DNA from: Galerina marginata
Taxonomy: Eukaryota; Basidiomycota; Agaricomycetes; Agaricales; Galerinaceae
Direction of reading: 5' to 3'
DNA length: 64,000 nucleotides
NCBI GenBank assembly: GCA_023014335.1
Contig: JAECYW010000008.1
Coordinates: 2,542,001-2,606,000, forward strand
Shown here: piece after piece, positions 34,077 to 44,392 of the stretch
How the letters are laid out: every line of letters begins with the position of its first letter
How positions within the stretch are numbered: position 1 is the first letter of the stretch
Made by a program: the position numbers and the translations under genes
The notes under the pieces: model-generated
Told to the model about the DNA's origin: nothing
What the model saw: the letters and a program-made list of their open reading frames with translations, nothing else
The model's database searches: none

Positions 34077-34863
34077 CGCAGTCGCTGTTAATGAGATAGT
34101 ACCGTTGTTAAATGCTATAAGCAAAGAACAACAGTAACTTCAAGGGTGAGAAGCGGATAAGCTCAGTTGTGCGAACTGAGGCCAGGTTTATTATCTCTTT
34201 CACCTGTCCGAGTATAAGTGGTGTCAAGGGTGTAGACAGAATGTTCGTTGTGTTTGAGGGTTATATCGGTAAGATAGGGAGTCAAGACATCTGTTCATAG
34301 GTTCTTGGAGCAACAGCTCATCGCCGAGATGATGGATAGACAAATAAGCAGCCCGTGAAAGTTGGAGTGGGTGGGAGACAGTGAAAATTGGTGAAGAAGT
34401 GGTCAGTGCTGGGAGGGGCATCACGATCATGATGTTCGACTGTTCATTTTGAGTGATGCAGAAGTGATCCTCTCACAACTCAACTAGAACTGCTAAATAT
34501 AAATGTTAGTTTCGAATCAAGAAAGGTTCTCTATTGTAGTACTTACCTTCTATTGTCGGGAACATGATGCACAACAAGCTTCGAGTGAGATGCTGTGGCC
34601 GTCCAAGTGAGTGTCGGTGGAACTCATCATGAGTAATGTCTATTTTGACCTCTAAAACTGCCAAAGGACAAAGCAACAACTGTCACCTTTGCCCACCCAA
34701 GGCAGACAGGAAAGCCGTCGTGGTGTTCGCTACGATCATTAAGTCAAATATAATCTTCTAACTCACGAAAATATATTCCGATAATCTAATATAATTAGCA
34801 AGGTCCAACGAAGTCACCAACTAACAACCTCATCATCGCAACTTCCGCCACAACCCATGGCCC
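34077..34863. other. Spacer between copy 7 and YIF1 3' end
   Basis: About 0.79 kb hold the copy 7 promoter side and the YIF1 3' flank. No gene is recognised. Confidence 0.45.
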
Positions 34864-36358
34864 TCAGATGCGAACGAGCCATGCCATATAAAGAATCTGC
34901 AACAGCGCTTCCAGAAGCAGGAATATGATCCTCCGCCGACGCTGTGCCTGTGTGACTGTTCCTGTTGCATGTGTGGCTGGAACACTGGACGCGTCGGGGA
35001 GGATAACAGCGCGTAATGAGCGGAGCTGCGGCAGTTATCAGATGACGGGAAAAAAATGAGCAAATTGTAGGGAACAACGCATACCAGGAAGAACGCGTAA
35101 CTGGCAAAAGCGTAAAGGAATACGAGTGACCATAGAGGTCCTTTCAGGCCTAAGAAACCAGCCGCTAGTGTGAGTATGACACTTAAGGCAAAAAAATTAG
35201 TCTCTATTTATAGGCAAAGGAGAAAACGTAGAGTACATACCCAACGAACTTGTAGCCCCCGTATGCAAGCAGGTCAGTGACCTGTGATGAGCCTTGAATG
35301 TTAAGAATGTAACATCCAAGTTTGACGAAAAGGAAATCGAGGAGAAGTACGACAGTGGCGCGTGATGCAGACTCGCCGAGTATCTAGATGTTGACAATGT
35401 ATATTGAGACATCAAATAGCTTGGAAACCCTGTGCGTACCAGAGGAGAAAATCGCTCGTTAATCCCCGAGTGCAGAGTCGTCAAGAGGATATAGGTGAAT
35501 ATAGACATGACTGCGGACATAAACAGTGAGTACCATGAATAGAATGAACGGGATTTAGGGGTAGAAAATCAACCGGATATCACGGCAAGAAGTGAAGGCG
35601 ACGCATCGTAGGGTTGATACGAACTAAGATACTTGGTCCGTAAAACAGACAAGATCTACCATGTTGTGAGGTACGACAAGAGACATTAACTCACCAGGAA
35701 TGTACAGATCCGGACTATTCAGGTCCTCTCTGGGCGGAAGCCACTCTCCTTGAGCGCGAGGCCGACGAAAATATGTTTTGTGCAACCATGGAAAGAGAAG
35801 AAGCCGTAATTTTCTTATGACGTATGAATTCGACACATTGAATTGGTGCTTGATGTTGTTCGACGGAATGAAGGTCCCGAACTTGAAATGACGGTTTGGT
35901 TCTCAGAAAACACGTTAATCAAAACAATGACTTACATTTCTTTGCACGTAGTCCTGTCCAGCGGCTACGGCACTATGTCCAAGTTGCATCCCCAGTTGTG
36001 CCGTCGTACCGTCCAGTCCCCATGCAGTATAATCAGGTGCATGCATTTGTGGTTGTGGCGGTTGTACTGGATGCTGCTGCATATGATGCATGTTCATGCC
36101 TGTCTGGTATTGGGGTGGCAAAGGTGGTTGGGAGTGTTGGAAAGGAGTTGTGTATGCAGGAACATGAGTCGGATAAGCTTGAATATTTTGGGGTTGCTGT
36201 TGTGCTTGTTGTTGCTGAAGTACAGGTGCTGGAGACGAAGAAAACCGTTGGTAGCCTTGAGGAGATGCAGGCGTAGAAGGTGGCTCCGGGATGTACGCCG
36301 GATGAGTAGGAACTGGGTGCCGGAGAGGTGGTGGCGAATGTGAGTTGAATTGGGCCAT
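34864..36358 (-). CDS. YIF1: YIF1-family ER/Golgi membrane trafficking protein
   Basis: YIF1 partners Yip1/Ypt Rab GTPases in COPII vesicle transport between ER and Golgi. The start is ATG at 36356-36358. The first exon encodes a Pro/Gln-rich cytoplasmic region (PPPLRHPVPTHPAYIPEPPS, QQQQAQQQPQN). It leads into the family signature TAQLGMQLGHSAVAAGQDYVQRN. Then come VSNSYVIRKLRLLLFPW, PPREDLNSPDLYIP, IFTYILLTTLHSGI, LDFLFVKLGCYILNIQG, LLAYGGYKFVG and LTLAAGFLGL, and the last exon starting LRSLRAVILPD ends WLVRI. Six exons are all in frame. Its 5' end has been copied downstream twice along with family members (38.39 and 40.70 kb). Confidence 0.93.
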
Positions 36359-36981
36359 TTTGGGCGCTAATGAGCTCCGGGCGCTATAATATACGACAAG
36401 GACGACGGTCTCAGAGAAGAAAGTTGAAGAAACCGAGCACGACGCGCTGCACAGCGCACACGACGTGGAGGTAGTCTTCAAAATAAAACATGTGCAAACA
36501 ACTCGGCTTTCCGGCTTTATGAGTGCAAGGCGGCTCCTCAGCCTTCTTCAAGGACTTCAACCTACAGTTTGCCTACAATGAACTTGTCTGCCAAACCTAC
36601 CATTTTCGTCGCTTCGAGTTCATGTAGTAGCATCTACTTGGTGAGTGACAGCTCCCGCAAAATCAGAAACACCATTTACTGACTACGCAGGTTAATACTA
36701 ATAGAGACTTGACTCCACAATCCTGATGGTGTGGAGACCGCCAGAATCGACTGTCTATCTTCTTGAATTATCTCTGGGCTGAGACTAAAGCCTGTTTGTT
36801 TTATGACTCGTCAAATGTTGGTAGCGACCAACTGTAGCCATGCCTTTCTATTCCTGTAGCCCTTATTCTGATCGAACTTTGGCAAGCCGCTTGCAGATAG
36901 CGACTGGTAGATTGAATACTCTATATAAACTGTTGCTGTGAGTTCAGGTTGGCTCCAGAATCCTCTTCTCATCTTTCCGAC
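36359..36981. promoter_or_regulatory. Divergent promoter, YIF1 / copy 8
   Basis: This 623-base spacer separates oppositely transcribed genes. A clear TATATAAA box at 36922-36929 lies 53 bases before the copy 8 ATG. The YIF1-proximal half (GGCGCTAATGAGCTCCGGGCGC...GATCTCAGAGAA-like) is repeated upstream of copies 9 and 10, so all three copies inherited the same promoter. Confidence 0.6.
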
Positions 36982-38183
36982 ATGAATTCCACTGCCACCA
37001 ATGTACCTCAATCCCTGAATCCCTTTACCATTGCGGCATACCTTCCCCCTCTTTTGGTGTCTGAACTCTCTATCCTAAATTACGTTCTTGTTGGGACTTT
37101 ATCGGTCAGTTCTCTTCCTTCGTAACAGTTGTCTTCGATTGACAGTGCTCTAGGTCATGATTTGGGACCTGCTGAATAACCTCAAAGCCGATTATCTAAT
37201 TTTGACGGAACGCAATATAAGGCTACCCACGTTAATATACTTTGTATCAAGGTGAGATCCAAGTGAGATCGGCTTATCCATGTACACAAGGAAATTTTTG
37301 CTGAACCTAGACAGGCTAAGCACTCTTGGATGCCTCCTAATATTTGTCATTTTCAACAGTGGGTTTCTGCCTGAAAGTTTGGAATTTTGGAGCGCGTATT
37401 GAAGATGATGCATTGTAGGCACACCCATTGGGCATTGCGCTACAATTAACAAAGTCATGTCCGGAGTCCTTGCCGTTGCGATATCGTCAACGTCACTCTT
37501 ATTTTTCTTACGCTTACGAGGCGTATACAAGGATAACATCTATGTTGTGTTCTCCTTCTTTATGTTGTGGCTAGCCGTCTGTGCTGGCAGCTTGGCAGAC
37601 GCATTGACGACAACCGGGACCGCCATTGGACCCACGAAATACTGCACTCTAGGAAATTTCTCACCTATGGTTTCCGTGAGCGGACTCATAGTCGTGATAG
37701 ACGACACTCTGGTATTTTTGGCCATATCCTGGCGTGTCATGAAGTTTTCATTCAGCGATGCACGGAGTCTCTAAAGGCGCAGTAGCCAGATTTCTTCACG
37801 GTACCGACCTTCCAGTATTTGCAAAGGCTTTGCTACAGGACGGCCAGGCGTACTATCTGTCAGTTTTATTTTCTGGTCCTCCGTATCAGAATGCAAAGTC
37901 TCACCACCCTACTCCACAGAAGTACAATCTTTTTCAGTTTCGCGACGACCATCATCACATATTTAGATTCCATCTCTCCTGTGTATCGCGGAATGTTGGG
38001 CCCTCCAAATCTTATGCTGATGAATGTGATGGCCTGCCGTGTTTTTCGGCAATACGATGCTCGGGATGTACAGGGATAGTACATCAGCAAAGACCAGCAA
38101 CAGATCACTCCCAATGACCCGCCCTACATCTTTCAACACACAAGGTAGGTATGTTTGTATCTACATCTGATACTGGTGCGTGA
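36982..38183 (+). pseudogene. Seven-transmembrane DUF6533-like family protein, copy 8 (three frame breaks)
   Basis: This is a group C paralogue. It starts MNSTATNVPQSLNPFTIAAY. The blocks are YVLVGTLS, VMIWDLLNNLKADYLIL, LPTLIYFVS, LSTLGCLLIFVIF, PIGHCATINKVM, SSTSLLFFLRLRGVYKDN, FFMLWLAVCAGSLADAL, AIGPTKYCTLGNF and VVIDDTLVFLAIS. An extra base at about 37761 shifts the frame before GAVARFLHG and FAKALLQDGQAYYL. A second extra base at about 38049, inside MACRVF(R)NT, and a third at about 38146 move the tail. The end at 38183 is set by alignment with copies 9 and 10. Three +1 events return the tail to the original frame, but two segments would be garbled. Confidence 0.75.
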
Positions 38184-38390
38184 TTAGTATTGGTACACTG
38201 GCACATTAAACTGACGAATGTGCAGGCTCGGTATCCCAAGTGGACCGCACAGGGATGGTTTAACTTGCGTCACTCTTTCTCAACACACATTCTTTTCGAT
38301 AACTGAAAAAAGTAGTTTACCCTACGGACTCCAAGTCTGAGCGCGTGCTATATAATGTTTACTTTATCTAATTATAATGATTGGAATTTG

Positions 38391-38590
38391 GGAGATGCAG
38401 GCGTGAAAGGTGTTCAGGAATAGTGGGTCACTGCCGGAGAGGTAAAAATGAATGTTCAATGTGGGGACATTTTCGGCGCTAATGAGCTTTGGGCGCGTAA
38501 AATACACGAGAAGAAGAACGACGATCTCAGAGAAAGGTGAAGAAACCTGAAGAAACTTGGAAGAAACCGAGCACGTCACGAGTGGACGTA
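38391..38590 (-). pseudogene. YIF1 5'-end fragment (unit 2)
   Basis: DNA matching 36262-36470, i.e. about the first 28 codons of YIF1 with its promoter, has in-frame stops and a changed start context. It marks the left edge of triplication unit 2 and cannot encode YIF1. Confidence 0.8.
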
Positions 38591-39005
38591 GTCTTCAAAA
38601 TAAAATATGTGCAAATAGCGATTTTATTAGCGCAAGGGCTGCCGGATTTCATGTTTTCCAACCTCAACCGTTTGCCTGTCGAACCCACCTTTCCCGTTGG
38701 TTCGAGTTCTTGTGGTAGGACTTACTTGGTGAGTGACAACACCAGCGAAATCAGAGGCGCCATTTCTAGCGCAGATTAACAGTGACTCGAAAGGTCTAGT
38801 TGACGATAATCCTGATGGTGTGCAGATCGCCATAACCAGCTATCCTCTTAAATTGTCCTGGGCTGAGAATGTTTTGTTGAATGAGGTCAAACGTTGGTGG
38901 CGCCCAATCTTGGCCGTGCCTTTCTATTCTTGTCGCCTCTGATGACCTTATTCTGTTCGAACTTTGGCCAAGCCGTTCGCCAGATTGAGACTGCTAGATT
39001 GAACA

Positions 39006-39011
39006 TATAAA
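39006..39011 (+). promoter_or_regulatory. TATA box of copy 9
   Basis: TATAAA, 53 bases before the ATG of copy 9, sits in the same position as TATATAAA in front of copy 8. The unit 3 equivalent (TATTTAAA, 41641-41648) is altered. Confidence 0.55.
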
Positions 39012-39063
39012 CTGTTGCCGTATATTCAGGTTGGCTATAGAATCCTCCTCTCATCTTCCCGAC

Positions 39064-40233
39064 ATGAATTCCACTGGCACCAATCTACCTCAATCTCCGA
39101 ATCCCTTGACCATTGCGGCATACCTTCCCCCCCTTTTAGTGTCTGAACTCTCTATCCTAAATTACGTTTTTGTTGGAACTTTATCGGTCAGTTCTTTCGT
39201 CGTTACGGTTCTCTGTAATTGACGATGCTCTAGGTCATGGTCTGGGACCTGCTGAATAACCTCAAAGCCGATTATTTAATTCTGACACAACACAGAATAG
39301 GACTACCCACGTTAATCTACGTGACCTCAAGGTGATATTGGCTCATCCACGTACACAAAGATGTTGTCGCTGAATTTAGACAGGCTAAACACTCTTGCGT
39401 GGCTCTTGATGACAGTGGTTTTCCAGAGTGAGTTTCTCGCTCAATTCTGCTGTCCATATTGAAGATGCTGTACCGTAGCCGCACCGATCGGCCATTGCGC
39501 TAAAATCGTCAAAGTCATGTCCGGAATCCTTGCCGTTGCTATATCATCAACTTCGCTCTTATTTTTCTTACGCTTACGAGGTATATACAAGGACAACAAC
39601 TATGTTGTGTTCTTTTTCTTCTTGTTGTGGTTAGCTGTCTGTGGTGGCAGCTTGGCGGACACATTTACAATAATCGGGACCGCTGTTGGGCCCACGAAAT
39701 ATTGCACTTTCGGAAATTTCACATCTATGGTTTCCATGAGCGGACTCGTAGTCGTGATAGACGACACTCTAGTATTTTTGGCCATTTCATGGCGTGTCAT
39801 GAATATTTCACTCAGCAATGGGTGGAAAGGCACAGTGACTACATTTTTTTGCGGTACTGGCCTTCCGGCATTTTCAAAGGCTTTGCTACAGGATGGCCAG
39901 GCATATTATCTGTCAGTTTCATTTCTTGGTTTTCCATAGCAGGATAAAAGTCTCACCGCCCTACTCAACAGGAGTACAATCTTTTTCAGTTTCGCGGCGA
40001 CCATCATTACCTACTCAGATTCTATCTCTCTTGTGTATCGAGCATTGCTCGGCAATCCAAGTCTTATGTTGATGAATGTGATGGCCTGCCGTGTTTTTCG
40101 AAACACGAAGCTCGGGGTGTACAGGGAGAGTACATCAACAGTGATCAGCAACATATCGTATCCAATGACTCGCCATAATTCCTACTGTACACAAGGTGGT
40201 ATATCTGTATCTACATCTGATACTGGTACGTGA
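39064..40233 (+). CDS. Seven-transmembrane DUF6533-like family protein, copy 9
   Basis: This is the only intact member of group C. The exons read MNSTGTNLPQSPNPLTIAAY...VFVGTLS, then VMVWDLLNNLKADYLILTQH...LIYVTS, then LNTLAWLLMTVVFQ. The long exon runs from APIGHCAKIVKVM through SSTSLLFFLRLRGIYKDN, FFLLWLAVCGGSLADTF, AVGPTKYCTFGNF, VVIDDTLVFLAIS and LPAFSKALLQDGQAYYL. The last exon (STIFFSFAATIITY, NVMACRVFRNTKLGVYRE) has a Ser/Thr tail and stop at 40231-40233. All introns are GT-AG. Compared with copies 8 and 10 it keeps the frame at each place where they break. Confidence 0.84.
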
Positions 40234-40690
40234 TTAATATTTGGACAATTTTACGTCACTGAAACCGAGGAAGGTGTAGGCCCAATATTCCGAATGGACC
40301 GCTCAGAGATGGCTTAACTTGCGTCATTCATTCTCAACAGACATTCCTTTCGTTAATAAAGAAGTAGTTTACTCTACGGAATTTGAGTGCATGCTTTATA
40401 ATGTTTACTTTCTCTGGTATAATCGTATACCAGCTTTCGTTTTAACGAACAAATCCTGATCATCTGGGTGCAATGATCGTCAGTGCTGTGGTTGGGCACC
40501 AAGAGGTTACTTCATGCACATATCCCTTTGAAGCACTCTTCCTCCTCCCTTCGGTGTTGTAATTGCCACTGGCATGATAATCATGAGTCTCGATTTCGAA
40601 TGTCTTGATTCTTTGAACATATGTGGATCCACAACATTCGAGTGCTGATATCGCAGCGAATAAAATCTGAGTATGAACTGGCATCAACTC
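40234..40690. other. 3' flank of unit 2
   Basis: This spacer is shared with the flank of unit 3 (42892-43330). A TATAATG/TATACC-rich stretch is present and no gene is seen. Confidence 0.5.
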
Positions 40691-40699
40691 CTGATCAGC

Positions 40700-41080
40700 T
40701 GGATTTATGTCCCAGTTGTGCAGTCGTTCCGTCCAGTCCCCAAGCAGTATAATCAGGTACATGTATTCGCGGCCATGACGGTTCTACTGGATGCTGTTGT
40801 ATGTGATGAACATTCATATCTACCTAGTAATCGTATCGTAGTGGAAACGGTGGTTGCGAGTCTTGGAAAGGAGTCGTGTATGAAAGAACATGGAACAGAT
40901 AAGCCTGCATATCCTGTGGCTGTTGGTGCGCTTTTTGTTGCTGAACACAAGTGCTGGGGACGAAGAAAATATTTGGTAGCCTTTAGACGCAGAAAATGGC
41001 TCCGAAATGTACGCCGGATGAGTATACTAGGCACTGGGTGCCGTCGAGGTGGATGGCGAATGTGAGTTGAATTGAGGGGC
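40700..41080 (-). pseudogene. YIF1 5' fragment (unit 3)
   Basis: DNA matches YIF1 exon 1 from about 35985 to 36358 (CCCAGTTGTGC...GTCGTTCCGTCCAGTCCCCA and CAGTATAATCAGGT-type blocks). This corresponds to about 115 codons. The start codon is destroyed (GGGGCCGGGG where YIF1 has GGGCCAT) and indels break the frame. It is longer than the unit 2 fragment, which fixes the left breakpoint of this unit within YIF1 exon 1. Confidence 0.82.
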
Positions 41081-41700
41081 CGGGGCCGCTAATGGCCTCT
41101 GGGCACCAATTCGGCTTCTCGGCTTCATTACTTCACACGGCCATGTTCTTTAACTGTTGAACCTAAACTGCCTGTTGAACCTTGGTTGAACCCACCTTCC
41201 CTGTTGCTTCGTGTTCATATCTACTTGATGGGTGACAGCTCCCGCGAAACACCATCTATCATGATACTAATAGCGCAGGCTAACAATAACTCGGAGAGGT
41301 CGAGTTGACTACAATCCTGTTGGCGTGCCCTGTTGGCGTGCAGACCGCCAGAAGCGATCGACTGTCTATCCTCTTGAATTATCGAGGACGTTCCGTATTC
41401 CGAGAGTCCGAACTGCCGCCGATCCGCCAGTCCACCAGTCCGCCCAGCTCACTTATCCCATCCATCACGAGCCTTCTGGAAGTATCTTGGGCTGAGATGT
41501 CAGACGGTTTTCTTAATGAGGTCAAACGGCGGTAGCGCCTAATTGTGACCATGCTTTCCTGCTCCTTCCATCGTCTCTGATAACCCAATTCTGATCGAAC
41601 TTTGGCCAAGCCGTCCGGAAAATTAAAACTGTAGATCGAGTATTTAAACTGTTGTTGTGAGTCCAGTTGGGCTACCAGATATTCCTCTCATCTTCCCGAC

Positions 41701-42891
41701 ATGAACTCCACTGCCACGAATGTCCCTCAATCTCCGAATCCCTTGACCATTGCGGCATACCTTTCCCCTCCTTTGGTATTTGAGCTCACTATCCTAACTT
41801 ACGTTTATGTTGGAACTTTGTCGGTCAGTTCTTCCCTCGTCACGGTTCAATTACTTCAATTAACGGTGCTCTAGGTCATGGTTTGGGACCTGCTGAACAA
41901 CCTCAAAGCCGAATATTTAATTCTGACGGACCACAAAATAAGACTACCTACGTTAATCTACTGCGTCTCAAGGTAATATTGGCTTTTTTTTACACAGACA
42001 CAAGGATGTTGTCGCTGAATTTAGACAGGCTAAGCACGTCTGCATGGCTCGTGATCACAGTCGTTTTCCAAAGTGAGTTTCTCTTTGAAAGTCCGGAATT
42101 TCGAAGCACATATTGCATATTGCAGCTGCTCCCACAGGCAATTGCGCTAGAATTGCCAGAGTCATGTCCGCAATGCTCGCCGTCGCCATATCGTCAACTT
42201 CGCTCTTATTTTTCTTACGCTTACGAGGCGTATATAAGGATAACATCTATGTTGTGTTCTTCTTCTTCATATCGTGGCTAGCCGTCTGTGCTGGCAGCTT
42301 GACCACTGTATTTACAACAATCGGGACCGCCATTGGACCCACGAAATATTGCACGCTAGGAAATTTCACAGCTATCGTTTCCATGAGCGGACTCGTAGTC
42401 GTGATAGACGACACTCTGGTATTTTTGGCCATATCATGGCGTGTAATGAAATTTTCACCCAGCAACGCATGGACTTTCAAAGGCGCAGTGGCCAGGTTTT
42501 TTCGCGGTACCGACCTTCCGGACATTTGCAAAGGCTTTGCTACAGGACGGCCAGGCGTACTATCTGTCAGTTTCCATTTTCTGATCCCCCTAAAGAAGGT
42601 CTTACCACCCTAATCAACAGGAGCACAATATTTTTCAGTTTCGCGACGACCATCATCACCTATAACGGTTCCATCTCCCTTGTGTATCGGGAAATGTTCG
42701 GCGCTCCAAATCTTGTGGTGATGAATGTGATGGCCTGCCGTGTTTTTCGAAATACGATGCTTGGATTGTACAGGGATACTAGTACATCAACAAGCACAAG
42801 CAACAGATCGTTTCCAATGGCAGTAACCCGCCCTGTTTCTTTCAACACACAAGGTGGTATGTCTGTATTTACATCTGATACTGGTACGTGA
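41701..42891 (+). pseudogene. Seven-transmembrane DUF6533-like family protein, copy 10 (one frame break)
   Basis: This is a group C paralogue starting MNSTATNVPQSPNPLTIAAY. The exons and introns match copy 9 (VMVWDLLNNLKAEYLIL, LPTLIYCVS, STSAWLVITVVFQ, APTGNCARIARVM, FFLRLRGVYKDN, AIGPTKYCTLGNF, VVIDDTLVFLAIS, NVMACRVFRNTMLGLYR). A single extra A at 42522 changes LP|AFAKALLQDGQAYYL to an off-frame reading. The rest of the gene, including the tail to 42889-42891, is in order. One base is all that separates it from an intact copy, so it is either very young damage or a sequence error. Confidence 0.75.
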
Positions 42892-44392
42892 TTAATATTT
42901 TACGTTACGTCACTCAGAACTGAAGAAGGTGTAGGCTCGGTATCCCAAATGGACCGCTCAGGGATGGTTTAACTTGCGTCATTCATTCTCAACACACATT
43001 CCTTTCGTTCATAAAATACAGTAGTTTACTCTACTAATTCTGACCGCGTGCTTTATAATGTCTACTTTATCTACTATAATCATATACCAGCTTCTCGCTT
43101 TGACGAACAAATCCTGATCATCGGAGTCTAATTATCATCCTCAACAAGGTTGGGCATAAATAGGTCGCTTTATGCCCCTTTCATTAAATAACATTTCAAG
43201 CACTATTTCTACTTTCTTCAGTGTTGTAATTGTCGTAATTATGGGTTTCAATTTCGAATTTTGTTGATTTTGTGGACATATGTGGATCCACAATATTTGC
43301 AGGGTGGTGGCCAATCGGAGCTTGAATTTAAAATTTGAGTCTGACTAAGCATGAATTGGCGGTCGTTGTCGAACTGTCCGAGAACTGCACCTTGTCGTCA
43401 GCCTCTTGCAAGCAATTATCCTCTCATTCAACTGCCTACTACCTTTCAAACTTGACATGTATCACATCTCTTCAAAATGAGTCACCATCTTGCGATGCTT
43501 TGATCGTCGCGGTCATTTCAGAATTCACTTCCGTTTCCGTTTACTGTATTTTGGATCCACGTCGGGATGTGAGCATGTATTTGCTTTATCCACCAACCCC
43601 TGAGATCTTTTTCTCGTCAATCCTTTAGGTCGAAACGTAACATTGGTCTCGAATCCTTTCCTATTAATTACTTGAAGCGACTACGGAACAATTTTCCAGG
43701 CGTTAACCTAGTCGGACGCTAGGTGTATGTATGAGAGGTATCGCCAAATGTCGGTTCGTTTGTTCTGGTTCTTTTATGACCGGACAATGTGCTCACTGGC
43801 GATGGAACTTGTGGGTTTGTTTGGGAGACCATTCGGACCGAGAAGTTGTGATACATTCTGTGCATCAATATGAAACGCGTAGAGCTCGATCCCCATGTAC
43901 TCCTCTATCTCGACAAAATGCAAATGTTGGACGATTCTCTCAAGTGTAACCCTGAACATACAAGATCCACTGAATTTGCTAACGAGCCTGCAACCCACAT
44001 TCCATGGAGTCATTCCTCGTCGCCGACGATGAGGTTCAAAGGTAGAGCCGGTACCCGAGGTTGAGACTTCGGTACAGCTGGATCCTCGAGCCTCGAGGTC
44101 GCAGGGATCTGTTCCAGAGGAACAAGGACAACCCAAAAAGGTGTGATCCCTTTGCAGGTTCGCCACCTGGTGTGAAAATTTTGGCCGCTCAACAGCCGTC
44201 TTGCCACAGAAAGAGAAAATCGACCATTTTACAGCACCGGATGTTCGGGATCCATCTTCCCTGTGCAGATGTGGGGCTTGGATTTAGACGCAGTTCCAAC
44301 GACTTCCAACCCCAGAACAAGAAGCCTATCAACCCATTCAACCACACTCGTTTTAACTTAAAGGACCGTCCTGTCTAGTGGCGTTCCGTGCT
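42892..44392. other. Spacer between the triplication and the biosynthetic cluster
   Basis: The first 440 bases are the unit 3 flank. Beyond that, frames at 43335-43628 (plus) and 43774-44166 (minus) lack motifs. No tRNA or recognised gene is seen. Confidence 0.45.

Larger units (their letters stand above)
36262..38390. repeat. Tandem triplication, unit 1 (YIF1 5' end + copy 8)
   Basis: This is the parental arrangement. It has the YIF1 first codons and promoter on the minus strand, then the divergent copy 8 and its 3' flank (CTTGCGTCAC...CAACACACATTC at about 38260). The same order recurs in two more units downstream. Confidence 0.82.
38391..40690. repeat. Tandem triplication, unit 2 (YIF1 fragment + copy 9)
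   Basis: About 2.3 kb repeat the order of unit 1. The 3' flank shares ATACCAGCTTTCG...ACGAACAAATCCTGATCATC and CATATGTGGATCCACAA with unit 3, beyond the part shared with unit 1. Units 2 and 3 are therefore the closer pair. Confidence 0.8.
40700..43330. repeat. Tandem triplication, unit 3 (YIF1 fragment + copy 10)
   Basis: This third unit has the same order as units 1 and 2 and an extended 3' flank in common with unit 2 (CATATGTGGATCCACAA at about 43277). Confidence 0.8.

Noticed and set aside
35843..36343. 166-codon plus-strand frame
   Set aside because: It is antisense to YIF1 exon 1, whose Pro/Gln-rich coding explains the open reverse frame (Trp/Cys/Leu-rich, low complexity).
43774..44166. 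130-codon minus-strand frame before the P450
   Set aside because: No family motif, no splice context, and several frames on the other strand are equally open.
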